The notes beneath the pieces were generated by a model. That model made no database searches and had not been told where the DNA came from. It saw only the letters and a list, made by a program, of their open reading frames with translations. From Bin22 sp965207275 (lineage in GTDB: Bacteria; Chloroflexota; Dehalococcoidia; Lucifugimonadales; UBA3495), in the NCBI GenBank assembly GCA_965207275.1, contig CBDBMH010000001.1, positions 1,116,001 through 1,180,000 of the forward strand: a DNA stretch of 64,000 bases, given 5' to 3'. Positions 26,670 through 35,093 of this stretch are shown here, one piece after another (within the stretch, counting starts at the first letter, position 1; every line of letters begins with the position of its first letter). The translations under genes and the position numbers were made by a program.

Positions 26670-27318
26670 CCACCGGATACGATTCAGGGTCAGGCAGTTC
26701 CTTCATCGCATTTCTCCCATTTCTGGTCAATACCGGTTTCCGTTTCCCTTGCGGTATTGGGAGAGGATGGGCTTTAATGGATGGACCACAGCAGCAGGGA
26801 CGATGTGAGCAGCCCGTGAGGCCCGAGTAAGAGAGGCCGTTGCAGGTTGTGAGGCTGTAGGGAATAGGACACAGGGAGGTGGCAGAGAGCATAGACGAGC
26901 AAACTGACCCCCTGGAGGGTTTACCGTCCGGCTAACCGGGCGGCAAAAACAGAATAGTCTCAGGGCACTGCAATGCGGCGAATGCCCAGGCATTCAGACA
27001 GGAAGGTCCCCGCAGCAGGGTAGCACGGAGAGCAGGCCCGGAAGTCCGGTACCGCATTTCGAGGAATATTCTCCAGTTTCTTTATTATTCAGGTCGACGC
27101 CTCATAATTGAGCCGCTGGCCGCCGCCGGACCCAACTGCCGCTCCACCCGCCCCTGCTTACGGACAAGCATCCGGTAAGTATCTTTCACCGGACCGCCCT
27201 CCAGTCCCGCTGTGCCCACAGGTCTTGGAAGACCAACCTTGTCAGCATCGTCCGGCCGACCCATGCCGCGGCGATGGGGCCAACACACCCATTCAAAACC
27301 GATAAGGAGTGGCACGAT
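26670..27318. other. 649-base intergenic region with strong secondary-structure potential
   Basis: No coding frame with protein-like composition. The stretch 26880-27060 holds several strong hairpins: GAATGCC/GGCATTC (26980-26995), CCGGA/TCCGG (27038-27049), CCGG/CCGG near 26930, and a closing helix AATGCGG (26972-26978) with CCGCATT (27052-27058). It could encode a structured RNA, but it did not match tRNA-Sec, SRP RNA, tmRNA or RNase P RNA in the features I know. Confidence 0.35.
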
Positions 27319-27912
27319 ATGGTAACTCGCATCAATAACGACCTGCAGGAACGCTTGCGCAAGGCCGAAGAGGCCGAACACGCCGTGACCCGTTTGGGAA
27401 CCCTGGCCGCCGAGGCCCCGGTTCTGCGGCAGGAATTGGCCCGCGCCCAGCGGGAGCAGGGCTGGGACCGGGCCCGCAAGAACGCCATGGAAGAATGCAC
27501 CCGCAGGATGGAGTCCGTGTACGAGAAGCAGCAGCGGGTTCCCCAGTTGCTGGAAGAAGTCTCCACCATGGTCTCCTCCCTGTACCAGCTCTTCAAGGAG
27601 ATCGACAACCAGCGCCGGGAGGCCCTGGAGCAGATGGCCATCATCGACCGGGTGGACTATGAGGCCGAATTGACCGACATGGAGGCGGAGCAATTGGCCC
27701 TGGGCCGTGATGCCAGCAGCATTGAATACCTGGTGGCTTCCCGCCACGGCTACGCCCGGGTGAAGAAGATGATGGACGAAGCCTTCCCCCACTTCAGCTA
27801 CCTGAAGGACTGCGACATGGACGACCCCATGCGGCGCGACGTGGCCCAGTTCATCCTGTCCCACGTGGTGCCCATCGAGGAGGTTTCGGTGGTCCACACG
27901 CCGGAGCTTTAA
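27319..27912 (+). CDS. coiled-coil protein, unknown function
   Basis: 197 residues, nearly all helical and charged. Heptad-like stretches run through residues 5-110 (NDLQERLRKAEEAEHAVTRL; QELARAQREQGWDRARKNAM; RREALEQMAIIDRVDYEAEL). The C-terminal part (SRHGYARVKKMMDEAFPHFSY; DVAQFILSHVVPIEEVSVVH) is more globular. Unknown family. ATG 27319 has AAGGAG (27304-27309) nine bases upstream, which decides against the longer frame from 27274. It is a single transcription unit closed by a clear hairpin terminator and converges with the rhodanese genes. Confidence 0.6.
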   Translation: MVTRINNDLQERLRKAEEAEHAVTRLGTLAAEAPVLRQELARAQREQGWDRARKNAMEECTRRMESVYEKQQRVPQLLEEVSTMVSSLYQLFKEIDNQRREALEQMAIIDRVDYEAELTDMEAEQLALGRDASSIEYLVASRHGYARVKKMMDEAFPHFSYLKDCDMDDPMRRDVAQFILSHVVPIEEVSVVHTPEL

Positions 27913-27953
27913 GGTCCTCAGCGCCCACGCAGGCGACGCTGCGGGCAATTTCA

Positions 27954-27982
27954 ACGGGTCCCCGGCTAGACCGGGGACCCGT
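27954..27982. terminator. intrinsic terminator
   Basis: 12-bp perfect stem ACGGGTCCCCGG / CCGGGGACCCGT followed by TTTCTTG, a classical intrinsic terminator for the coiled-coil gene. On the other strand it lies 51 bases behind the first Sec-rhodanese stop and may serve both. Confidence 0.85.
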
Positions 27983-28033
27983 TTCTTGCATCCACTAATT
28001 GGCGTGTCCGGCCACAGGTGATGCGGCTCCGCG

Positions 28034-28864
28034 CTACACCTCCAGCGGCGTGTCGTCCATGTTGGCCCATTCCCCCATGGAGCCATCGTAATTCCTGGCC
28101 CGGTCATAGCCCAGGAGCTTGAGCAGGAAGGTGCCGTGCGCCGCACGGATGCCGCCCTGTCAATAGGCGAAGACCGCCTTGTCCGGAGTAATTCCCTTGT
28201 CGTTGAGCATCCGCCGAATTTCGGCGGCAGGCTTGAACTTGTGGCTGTCCCGCTCCATCACATTGAACCATTCCAGGTGCACTGCCCCGGGGACGTGCCC
28301 CGCCCGCTTGTTGCCCCGGTCGTTGGCGCCGGTGTACTCGCCGTCGCTGCGCACGTCCCAGATAACCGAGTCGTTCAGGCTGCAGGCGGCCCGCAGTTCG
28401 TCCACCTTGACCATAATGGACTCGTCGGTCTTTGGGGTAAAGGTAGCGCCGGACTTGGGAGTTACGCGGTCGAAGCTGATGGGCCTTCCCTCGTTGACCC
28501 AGGTACGCCAGCCCCCGTCCAGCACCTTGACGTTGGTGTGGCCGTAGTAGTTAAGGCACCACCACAGGCGACCGGAGTAAAGGCTCTGGTTGTTGTCATA
28601 CACCACCACCAGGGTATCGTCGCCGATGCCCAGGTTCTGGCAAAACGCGGCGAACTTGTCGGGAGGGAGTATGTGCACCCGCCTGGTGTCGGGGTCCTTG
28701 GCATAGTTATCGGGGACCAGCACCGCCCCGGGGATGTGGCCCCGCAGGTAGCCGGCCTCCAGGTCGCCGTCCACCACCACCACGTTGGGGTCGTCCAGGC
28801 GCTCCGCCACCCAGGCGGCGTCCACCAGCAACTCGGGGCGGGCGAATCCTTCTCCGGTTGTCAT
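28034..28864 (-). CDS. two-domain rhodanese (thiosulfate sulfurtransferase type) with in-frame UGA (Sec) at catalytic Cys
   Basis: 276 residues when the TGA at 28160-28162 is read through. The N-terminal rhodanese domain (residues 10-125) is the usual inactive copy. In the C-terminal domain the catalytic loop reads AVFAY-U235-QGGIRAAHGTF, exactly where SseA-type proteins have YCQGGVRAAH. The sequence then continues with LLKLLGYDRARNYDGSMGEW, a normal family ending, to a TAG stop. Ending at TGA would remove the active site and last helices. A hairpin with a GGC loop lies 11 bases after the UGA. Sulfurtransferases move sulfane sulfur through a persulfide on this residue; Sec would give a selenenylsulfide. 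Second of a tandem pair. Start ATG 28864 has GGGAGG upstream. Alternative: two independent nonsense mutations, unlikely. Confidence 0.88.
28134..28148 (-). promoter_or_regulatory. SECIS-like hairpin, first rhodanese
   Basis: Perfect 6-bp stem CCGUGC / GCACGG with loop GGC. The stem starts 11 nt after the UGA and the loop lies 17 nt after it, in the range used by bacterial SelB. The same DNA encodes the conserved R-A-A-H-G residues, so part of the palindrome could be constrained by protein. Function inferred. Confidence 0.6.
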
Positions 28865-28962
28865 GTTTTCCTCCCTGCAATTTATTCAAACATGGATGGA
28901 CAGGATGCAAAGGATTTTGTATCTGTTCTGTATTCCTGCCCTGCTTATCCAATCTCTCAATG

Positions 28963-29817
28963 TTAAGCCGTAGATTCCATGGGCGCCTGGGCCTCTTCCA
29001 GGTTGGCCCATTCGTACATGGAATTGTCGTAGTTGCGGGCCCGCCGGTAGCCCAGCAGGTTCAGGACGAATACGCCGTGCGCCGCACGGAGACCGGCCTG
29101 TCAATAGGCAAATACCGCCTTTTCCGGCGTGATGCCCGCGTCAGACAACAGCCGTCGCAGTTCCTCCGGCGACTTGAAGCGGTGGGTGGCTCGGTCCATC
29201 AGGTCCATCCAGTCCAGGTGGACCGACCCGGCCACGTGGCCGGGGCGGTTGTTTCGGCTGACGGTGCCCGAATACTCGGCGGTGGTGCGGGTGTCCCAGA
29301 TTACGGTGTCCCCGGCGTTGGCTCCCCCGATGGGACAGCCGGCGCGGACATCTTCGTATCCAACAATAAGGGAGGGGTCGGCTTCAGGAGTGAACACCGC
29401 CTTGCCACTGGCAGCGCTGCGGTCGAAGGCCACGGCGCCCCCTTCGGATACCCAGCGCCGCCAGCCCCCATCCAGCACCTTAACGTTCTTGTGCCCGTAG
29501 TAGCTCAGCGTCCACCAGAAACGGGCCGCGTGAAGGCTCATGTTGTTGTCGTAAGCCACCACCAGGGTTTCGTCGCCGATGCCGAGACCAAGGCAATACG
29601 CGGCAAAACGTTCCGGCGTCAGGGTGTCCACCCAGCCGGTTTCCGGGTTGCGCTCGTAGTTGTTGTCCAGGAATACGGCGCCGGGGATGTGGCCGCGCAG
29701 GTAACCGGCCTCCCCGTCCAGGTCAACAACGACCAGGTCCGGTTCGTCAAGGTGAGCAACCAACCAGGCGGGATCGGCCAGGTAGTGGGGATTCGCAAAT
29801 ACGGTTTCGGTACTCAT
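28963..29817 (-). CDS. two-domain rhodanese with in-frame UGA (Sec) at catalytic Cys, second copy
   Basis: 284 residues with read-through of the TGA at 29101-29103. The active loop reads AVFAY-U239-QAGLRAAHGVF and continues LNLLGYRRARNYDNSMYEW to a TAA stop. N-terminal domain: FANPHYLADPAWLVAHLDEP and GYLRGHIPGAVFLDNNYERN are typical SseA-type. It is clearly a paralogue of the downstream copy (same length, same UGA position, same hairpin), yet the proteins differ at many positions, so the duplication is old and the UGA has been kept in both. ATG 29817 lacks a good Shine-Dalgarno; a TTG at 29856 is an alternative. It lies 98 bp upstream of the other copy and 136 bp downstream of a Fur-family gene, all on one strand. 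Confidence 0.88.
29075..29089 (-). promoter_or_regulatory. SECIS-like hairpin, second rhodanese
   Basis: Stem CCGUGC / GCACGG with loop GGC, starting 11 nt after the UGA, identical in position and sequence to the hairpin of the other rhodanese although the flanking bases differ. Function inferred. Confidence 0.6.
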
Positions 29818-29953
29818 GGCAGCCAGATTGTAGGGCAAGGGGCAGGAAAAGGGCAAGATGTGCCGGGGCCTGGTGGCGCAGTTGTTGAGTGATTTGTAAC
29901 GAGCAAGGGTGGGTCTGAAACCCGCCCCTACGGCTGCTGACTGCTTGACAATT

Positions 29954-30424
29954 TCAGTTGGCGGCGCCGGAGCGACAGCCGGAACACCAGCCGTAGAAGT
30001 CCACCCGCTGGGAGGAAATCCGGAAGTCGGCGCCGTCGCTGATGATGTCGGTCAATTCAGACACCATGTCCTGGCCCACGTCGGCATCCACCACCATGCC
30101 GCAGCCCACGCACACCAGGTTGGCGTGGGGGGAGAGATTGGCATCATAGCGGGAGAGGCGCTGAAAGGGCAGTTCTCGGACTATGCCCGCTTCCTCCAGC
30201 ACGTCCAGGGTTGAATAGACGGTGGCGATAGTCACGTAGGGGAAGAAGGCCCGCACCCGTTCGTAGATATCCCGAACCGACGGGTGATCAGCGGAGTTGA
30301 CCACCACCTCGGCAATAGCCAGCCGCTGCGGAGTCAACCGCATGCCCAGGGGCCTTAGCTTGGCGACCAGTTCTTCCTGGGTGGTCAATTTCTGCTCCAA
30401 GGTGGGGGATGGGATGGGGCGCAT
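29954..30424 (-). CDS. Fur-family metalloregulator (PerR/Zur-like)
   Basis: 156 residues. The winged-helix part has RLTPQRLAIAEVVVNSADHP and the recognition helix YVTIATVYSTLDVLEEAGI. The dimerisation part has HANLVC105VGC108GMVVD and a second pair C147SGC150 close to the C-terminus, the structural zinc site of PerR/Zur-type members. Such repressors respond to iron, zinc or peroxide. The frame is open to 30496, but ATG 30424 (MRPIPSPTLEQ) fits the family length. It lies upstream of the two Sec-rhodanese genes in the same direction, with an imperfect GC hairpin (29905-29933) between; it may control them in response to oxidative or metal stress, which is inference. Confidence 0.88.
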   Translation of the reverse strand: MRPIPSPTLEQKLTTQEELVAKLRPLGMRLTPQRLAIAEVVVNSADHPSVRDIYERVRAFFPYVTIATVYSTLDVLEEAGIVRELPFQRLSRYDANLSPHANLVCVGCGMVVDADVGQDMVSELTDIISDGADFRISSQRVDFYGWCSGCRSGAAN

Positions 30425-30846
30425 CCGGTTCAATTGGGGAATTATAGCATAGAAATTCAGGTGGCAACTTGAAACGTGGAAATGAAGCCAGGGCAATCGC
30501 GCTTTAACTGCGGACCGCCTTAAGCAGGTGTTCTTGGCGCCAACCGGCTGGGAGGCGTTTGCCCTGGATGCCCACCTTCAGGCTGGTTTACCGTTGCAGC
30601 AGGTTGTTGGAGATGGTATGCAGAGGGGCCACATTCCCGGTGACGTGGTCCTTTTCAACCGCACCTTTTCCTTACACCCTGACTATACGACTCATAACGC
30701 GATTGCCCTCCCGTCCCCATTCCCGCAATTGACAGTGAAGCCTTATAATTTTAGACTACCGCCAATGTTCCCGCCCGATGGCGTACGCATGGGGAGGAAC
30801 GGGCGGGAGCAGAACATATATCGAGATAGGTAGGGGAGAACCTGTT
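30425..30846. other. divergent intergenic region between Fur gene and aconitase
   Basis: 422 bases. Holds an element with inverted ends (30489-30719). The promoters of the Fur-family gene and aconitase gene must lie on either side of it. No coding frame is supported. Confidence 0.5.
30489..30719. mobile_element. MITE-like element with CAGGGCAATCGCG end
   Basis: Left end CAGGGCAATCGCGCTTTAA, right end (reverse complement) AGGGCAATCGCGTTATGA. These match the ends of the well-defined copy at 48.0 kb. Length about 231 bp. The interior differs from the other copies and lacks the CTTGTCGAAGG core; no clear target duplication. Confidence 0.55.
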
Positions 30847-33117
30847 ATGCCTACGATTGCACCCACCAGAGAGTTGGTCTCCGAGGTTTACCAGAGGCTG
30901 GACCGAAACCTGACCACGGTCCGGCAATTCCAGAACCGGCCGCTGACCCTGGCCGACAAGATACTGCTTTCTCACCTGGACAATCCCGCCGAGACGGGCA
31001 TGGTGCGGGGCGAGACCTATGTCAACCTACGGCCCGACCGGGTTATCCTGCAGGACGTGCTGGGCCAGACGGCTATGCTCCAGTTCATGCAGACCCTGCG
31101 CTCCACCACCGCCGTTCCTACGTCGGTCCACTGCGACCACCTGATCCAGGCCCGGGTGGAAGGCTCCCAGGACTTGCAGGAATCCCTGGGCGAGAACAGC
31201 GAGGTCTATAACTTCCTGCGCACCGCCGCGGCCAAGTATGGCGTGGGCTTCTGGGGTCCCGGCGCCGGCATCATCCACCAGGTGGCCCTGGAGAACTATG
31301 CCTACCCGGCCCAGCTGATGATCGGCACCGATTCCCACACGCCCAACGGCGGGGGGCTCGGTTCCATCTCCGTGGGTGTGGGCGGCGCCGATGCCGTGGA
31401 GGTCATGGCCGGGCTGCCCTGGGAGGTCCTGTACCCCCGGTTCATCGGCGTGCGCCTGACCGGCGAACTGAGCGGCTGGACGGCCCCCAAGGACATTATT
31501 CTCTACCTGGCCGGCTATTTGAGCGTATCCGGCGGGACCAACTGTATTATCGAATACTTTGGCCCCGGCGCCGCCAGCATCAGCGCTACGGGCAAGGGCA
31601 CCATCTGCAACATGGGCGCCGAATTGGGGGCCACTTCGTCAACCTTCCCCTACGACGACTCCATGGCCCGCTACTTGCGGGCCACCAACCGGGGGGAACT
31701 GGTGGAACTGGCCGAGCAGTACAGGCACCTCCTGACCGCCGACCCGGAGGTCTATGAGAACCCTTCGGAATACTACGACCAGGTGGTTGAGATCAACCTG
31801 TCGGAACTGGAACCCCACCTGGTGGGCCCGCATTCGCCCGACCGGGCGCGGCCCATTTCCCGCATGGTACAGGAGTTGCAGGAAGACCCGGGCCTGGTGG
31901 ACGAGATTGCCTCGGCTCTCATCGGCAGTTGCACCAACTCTTCCTACGAGGACATGATCCGTTCCGCCGACGTGGCGGAGCAGGCCAAGGCCCACGGCCT
32001 GTCGGCGGCGGTGCCCTTCATGGTCACGCCCGGCTCGGAGCAGGTGCGGGCCACTATCGAGCGCGACGGCCAGATGCAGTCCCTGCAGGACATCAACGCC
32101 ACCGTGCTGGCCAACGCCTGCGGCCCCTGCATCGGGCAGTGGCGGCGGGTGGGCGACCCGGTAGGCCGTCCCAACACCATCGTCACCTCCTACAACCGGA
32201 ACTTCCCGGCCCGCAACGACGGGGAAGCCTCCACCATGAACATCATCGGCAGCCCGGAGATTGTCACGGCCCTGGCCCTGGCCGGGCGACTCTCTTTCAA
32301 TCCGCTGACCGACACCCTGACGGGCGCCGACGGCCAGGAATTCCGGCTGGAACCGCCCAAACCGGCGCCGGACGTCCCCGAGGCGGACTTTGACCGGGGT
32401 TCCTCTTCCTACGAGGACCCGCCGGACAACGGCACCGATATAGAACTGACGGTGGCGCCGGACAGCGAGCGCATCCAGTTGCTGAATCCGTGGTCAGCCT
32501 GGGATGGCGGAGACTTCGAAGACATGCCGGTGCTGGTGAAGGCCCAGGGCAAGACCACCACGGACTCCATATCCCCGGCTGGCGTGTGGCTGCGGTACCG
32601 GGGCCACCTGGACCGGTTCAGCGACAACATGTTCATGGGCGCCATCAACGCCTACACCGGCGATGCCGGCAAGGGCAAGAACGTGGTATCCGGCGAAGAG
32701 GGTGTGGGGTTCTCCCGCATCGCACGGGACTACCAGGCCCAGGGTATTAAGTGGGTGGTGGTCGGCGACTCCAACTACGGCGAAGGCAGCAGCCGGGAGC
32801 ACGCGGCCCTGTCGCCCCGCCTGCTGGGCGGCGCGGCGGTGATCGTCCGCAGTTTTGCCCGCATCCACGAAAGCAACCTGAAGAAGCAGGGACTGCTGGC
32901 CCTCACCTTCCCGGACCCCGCAGACTATGACCGGATCCAGGAAGATGACCGCATCAGCCTGGTGGGCCTGAACGACCTCGCCCCGGGCAAGCCCGTGGAA
33001 TGCCGGGTCCAGCATAGCGACGGCACCAGCGAAACGCTGATGCTGAACCACTCCTACGGCGAATCTCAGGTGGCCTGGTTCAAGCTGGGCTCGGCGCTGA
33101 ATCTGTTCCACCAGTAG
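30847..33117 (+). CDS. acn: aconitate hydratase (mitochondrial-type)
   Basis: 756 residues, the length of the mitochondrial-type aconitase branch. It interconverts citrate and isocitrate in the TCA cycle with a 4Fe-4S cluster. Cluster ligands: one Cys in SALIGSCTNSSYEDM and two in NACGPCIGQW. Substrate-binding stretches include HCDHLIQA, GTDSHTPNGGGLG and, in the swivel domain, GDSNYGEGSSREHAALSPR. ATG 30847 (MPTIAPTRELV) is preferred to the frame opening at 30778. The promoter region upstream holds a MITE-like insertion. A GC hairpin terminator follows. Confidence 0.95.
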   Translation: MPTIAPTRELVSEVYQRLDRNLTTVRQFQNRPLTLADKILLSHLDNPAETGMVRGETYVNLRPDRVILQDVLGQTAMLQFMQTLRSTTAVPTSVHCDHLIQARVEGSQDLQESLGENSEVYNFLRTAAAKYGVGFWGPGAGIIHQVALENYAYPAQLMIGTDSHTPNGGGLGSISVGVGGADAVEVMAGLPWEVLYPRFIGVRLTGELSGWTAPKDIILYLAGYLSVSGGTNCIIEYFGPGAASISATGKGTICNMGAELGATSSTFPYDDSMARYLRATNRGELVELAEQYRHLLTADPEVYENPSEYYDQVVEINLSELEPHLVGPHSPDRARPISRMVQELQEDPGLVDEIASALIGSCTNSSYEDMIRSADVAEQAKAHGLSAAVPFMVTPGSEQVRATIERDGQMQSLQDINATVLANACGPCIGQWRRVGDPVGRPNTIVTSYNRNFPARNDGEASTMNIIGSPEIVTALALAGRLSFNPLTDTLTGADGQEFRLEPPKPAPDVPEADFDRGSSSYEDPPDNGTDIELTVAPDSERIQLLNPWSAWDGGDFEDMPVLVKAQGKTTTDSISPAGVWLRYRGHLDRFSDNMFMGAINAYTGDAGKGKNVVSGEEGVGFSRIARDYQAQGIKWVVVGDSNYGEGSSREHAALSPRLLGGAAVIVRSFARIHESNLKKQGLLALTFPDPADYDRIQEDDRISLVGLNDLAPGKPVECRVQHSDGTSETLMLNHSYGESQVAWFKLGSALNLFHQ

Positions 33118-33171
33118 GGGGCGGATTTCAGCCACGGAGGACGCGAAGGGGCAGGATTTCTTACGAATGGA

Positions 33172-33204
33172 AAAGGGGCGGGCATATTTTTTGCCCGCCC
33201 CTTT
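33172..33204 (+). terminator. intrinsic terminator behind aconitase
   Basis: Perfect stem AAAGGGGCGGGCA / TGCCCGCCCCTTT with a 7-base AT loop, 55 bases behind the aconitase stop; it can also work for the small minus-strand gene behind it. Confidence 0.8.
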
Positions 33205-33235
33205 GGATTGGTAGTTTGGAAGCAGCCGGAGGCGT

Positions 33236-33478
33236 TCAGGGAATTGCGGCAGTTGTTCTTTCTGCCAGGAATCGTGTTGCCTCTGCTCGCAACTCGGCCT
33301 CTTCGCGCATCTTCTCTGCCACCTCGGTCACCAGTAGTTCAAACAGACCAAAAGCTTCTTGTTCATTCTCGGTCATGTCGGGATCATCCCAGTCAATGCT
33401 CGCCAGCCACTCGGCGCAGTCAACGAGACTGGCCCTGGAAGCTAGAAAGTCTTGCAATAACCTTATAAATTCGTTCAT
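33236..33478 (-). CDS. small acidic helical protein
   Basis: 80 residues from ATG 33478 (a GTG at 33487 would add three). Acidic, helical: LLQDFLASRASLVDCAEWLASI, cited as FLASRASLVDCAEWLASI, DWDDPDMTENEQEAFG, then an amphipathic C-terminal helix (VAEKMREEAELRAEATRFLA). No family recognised. It diverges from a second small gene with about 36 bp between starts. The arrangement recalls small paired genes of toxin-antitoxin type, but no motif proves it. Confidence 0.45.
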   Translation of the reverse strand: MNEFIRLLQDFLASRASLVDCAEWLASIDWDDPDMTENEQEAFGLFELLVTEVAEKMREEAELRAEATRFLAERTTAAIP

Positions 33479-33514
33479 GGTTGTCACTTTCTGGAACGTT
33501 AAGGAGCAATTAAG

Positions 33515-33805
33515 TTGCCCCGAAAACCGACCGCACGAGTTTCAATAGACTTGTTGAATATCCTCTTTGACGAGTTTGACATCTGGACCAAGGCAAAGGA
33601 CGGGCGTTTAGTGAGTCTACCAGTGCCAAGGAAAGATACCCCTTCACATCATTATCCAGGGTCTCTCAGCCGCATTGTAAAGCACAGCCTTCCCAACGGC
33701 AAACACGTTGCTACCAGCCATCGTATTGAGGCGCCGGACGGGGCCATCCTGCACGAAGATGCAAAGGATTTCCACCTGCAGGAAGTGTGCCTTTGGCGGC
33801 TCTAA
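33515..33805 (+). CDS. small basic protein, unknown
   Basis: 96 residues. TTG start at 33515 is supported by AAGGAG (33501-33506) at a spacing of eight. The protein (RVSIDLLNILFDEFDIWTKAKD ... RIEAPDGAILHEDAKDFHLQEV, quoted only in parts: LLNILFDEFDIW and ILHEDAKDFHLQEV) is basic in the middle. No family recognised. Divergent from the small acidic gene at 33.2 kb and 60 bp upstream of the M42 peptidase, with which it may be co-transcribed. Confidence 0.5.
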   Translation: MPRKPTARVSIDLLNILFDEFDIWTKAKDGRLVSLPVPRKDTPSHHYPGSLSRIVKHSLPNGKHVATSHRIEAPDGAILHEDAKDFHLQEVCLWRL

Positions 33806-33865
33806 TTGGCGGCCTGCGCTGGGAAGAATATATAATCCCATCATCACAAGAAAGAGGTTCAAACC

Positions 33866-34987
33866 ATGACCAACCACCGGGAACTGGCCCTGGATATTCT
33901 GGCTCGGCTGGGCGCACAGCCCGCTACATCCTTCATGGAAGACGGGGTGACCGGCGTCGTGCGCGAGATTCTTGACGAAGCCGGGGTGCCTCACAGTACC
34001 GACAGCTACGGCAACATCATTGCTCACCTGCGTGGGTCAGGGGCCGACACGTCCATACCGCCCATTGCCTTCATGGCCCACATGGACCACCCGGGGTTTG
34101 AGGCGGTGGCAGTGGACGGAGACTTCCTGGTGGGCGCGGCCATGGGCGGTATCCCCCAGTCCTCCTTTGAGGCGGGGGTCCCCCTTCAAGTTATCCTGCC
34201 CGATGGCCGGCGGTTGGCCGCCGTCACGGCAGGACCTTCAGGAGAGCCTACGGAGCGGAAGGCGCTCATCAGCCTGGAGGACGCGTCCAGCCTGTCAGAG
34301 GTTCCCCTGCCGGCATCGGTAGTATTTGACCTGGTGGATTTCCAGCTGGACGACGGTTACATCCGCATGCGGGCCGTGGACGACCTGGCCGGCTGCGGCA
34401 GCACCCTGGCCATACTGGCGGCGCTGAACGGTCCAGGGGAGCCACCCGCCGGGGACGTTTACGGCGTATTCACCCGGGCCGAGGAAGTGGGCCTGGTAGG
34501 GGCGCGCCTGCTGGCCGAGGCGGGAACGCTGCCGGAGGAGACCCTGGTGGTTTCCCTGGAGTCCAGCCGGACCTTGCCCGGGGCGGAAATCGGCAGCGGG
34601 CCGGTGATACGGGTGGGCGACGCGGGTTTCACCTTCAACGCGGACGCTGAGTCGGCGTTGAATCGAGCCCGGGAAACGTTGCAGGCCCGCCCCGAAGGCT
34701 TCAAGGTGCAGCGGCAGTTGATGAGCGGCGGCACCTGCGAGGCCAGCGCCTTTTCGGTCTACGGCTACCGCACGACCGGCATCGCCTTCCCCCTGGGCAA
34801 CTACCACAACGGCGCCCCCGACGGCGGCATTGAGGCCGAGTACATCCACGAGGAGGACTACCTGGGCGGCGTGGAGCTGATGCTGGAAGCCGTCAGGCGG
34901 ATGCCCGAACGGGAGGATACTTTCTTCCGCCGCCGGTTGCGGGAGATACCGGAGGAGTTTCGGGAGAGGATGAGCGGGACCGGTTGA
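33866..34987 (+). CDS. M42/M20-type metallo-aminopeptidase
   Basis: 373 residues. Two-metal peptidase: His72 and Asp74 in AHMDHPGF, Asp172 in RAVDDLAG (bridging ligand), Glu-Glu in TRAEEVGLVGA (general base and ligand), an Asp/Glu in VVSLESSRT and the last His in GNYHNGAP. The order and spacing fit the M42 (glutamyl/deblocking aminopeptidase) class, cytosolic enzymes that trim peptides. ATG 33866 has AAAGAGG upstream. The C-terminus is basic (FFRRRLREIPEEFRERM). A hairpin terminator follows and the next gene is convergent. Confidence 0.9.
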   Translation: MTNHRELALDILARLGAQPATSFMEDGVTGVVREILDEAGVPHSTDSYGNIIAHLRGSGADTSIPPIAFMAHMDHPGFEAVAVDGDFLVGAAMGGIPQSSFEAGVPLQVILPDGRRLAAVTAGPSGEPTERKALISLEDASSLSEVPLPASVVFDLVDFQLDDGYIRMRAVDDLAGCGSTLAILAALNGPGEPPAGDVYGVFTRAEEVGLVGARLLAEAGTLPEETLVVSLESSRTLPGAEIGSGPVIRVGDAGFTFNADAESALNRARETLQARPEGFKVQRQLMSGGTCEASAFSVYGYRTTGIAFPLGNYHNGAPDGGIEAEYIHEEDYLGGVELMLEAVRRMPEREDTFFRRRLREIPEEFRERMSGTG

Positions 34988-35013
34988 TCCACGAACAGGC
35001 AAGCGTACATTCT

Positions 35014-35042
35014 GTAGGGGCAGCCACAAGGGCTGCCCCTAC
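35014..35042. terminator. bidirectional hairpin between M42 peptidase and nadE
   Basis: 12-bp perfect stem GTAGGGGCAGCC / GGCTGCCCCTAC with a 5-base loop between convergent genes, 27 bases behind the peptidase stop and 52 bases from the nadE stop. Confidence 0.75.
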
Positions 35043-35093
35043 GCTTTAATGGAAATTTGAGGGCATTCGGGGGTTAAGTTTGCAAGGGCGTCC

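Noticed and set aside
26880..27060. RNase P RNA, SRP RNA, tmRNA or tRNA-Sec in the structured stretch
   Set aside because: A short match (ACGGTAAACC on the minus strand) recalls RNase P, but GAGGAAAGTCC and the other conserved blocks are missing; no T-loop or UCA anticodon for tRNA-Sec.
28034..29817. Reading both rhodaneses as truncated or pseudogenes ending at the TGA
   Set aside because: The frame continues past the TGA with family sequence, at the catalytic position, in two diverged paralogues, each with a SECIS-like hairpin; recoding explains this better.
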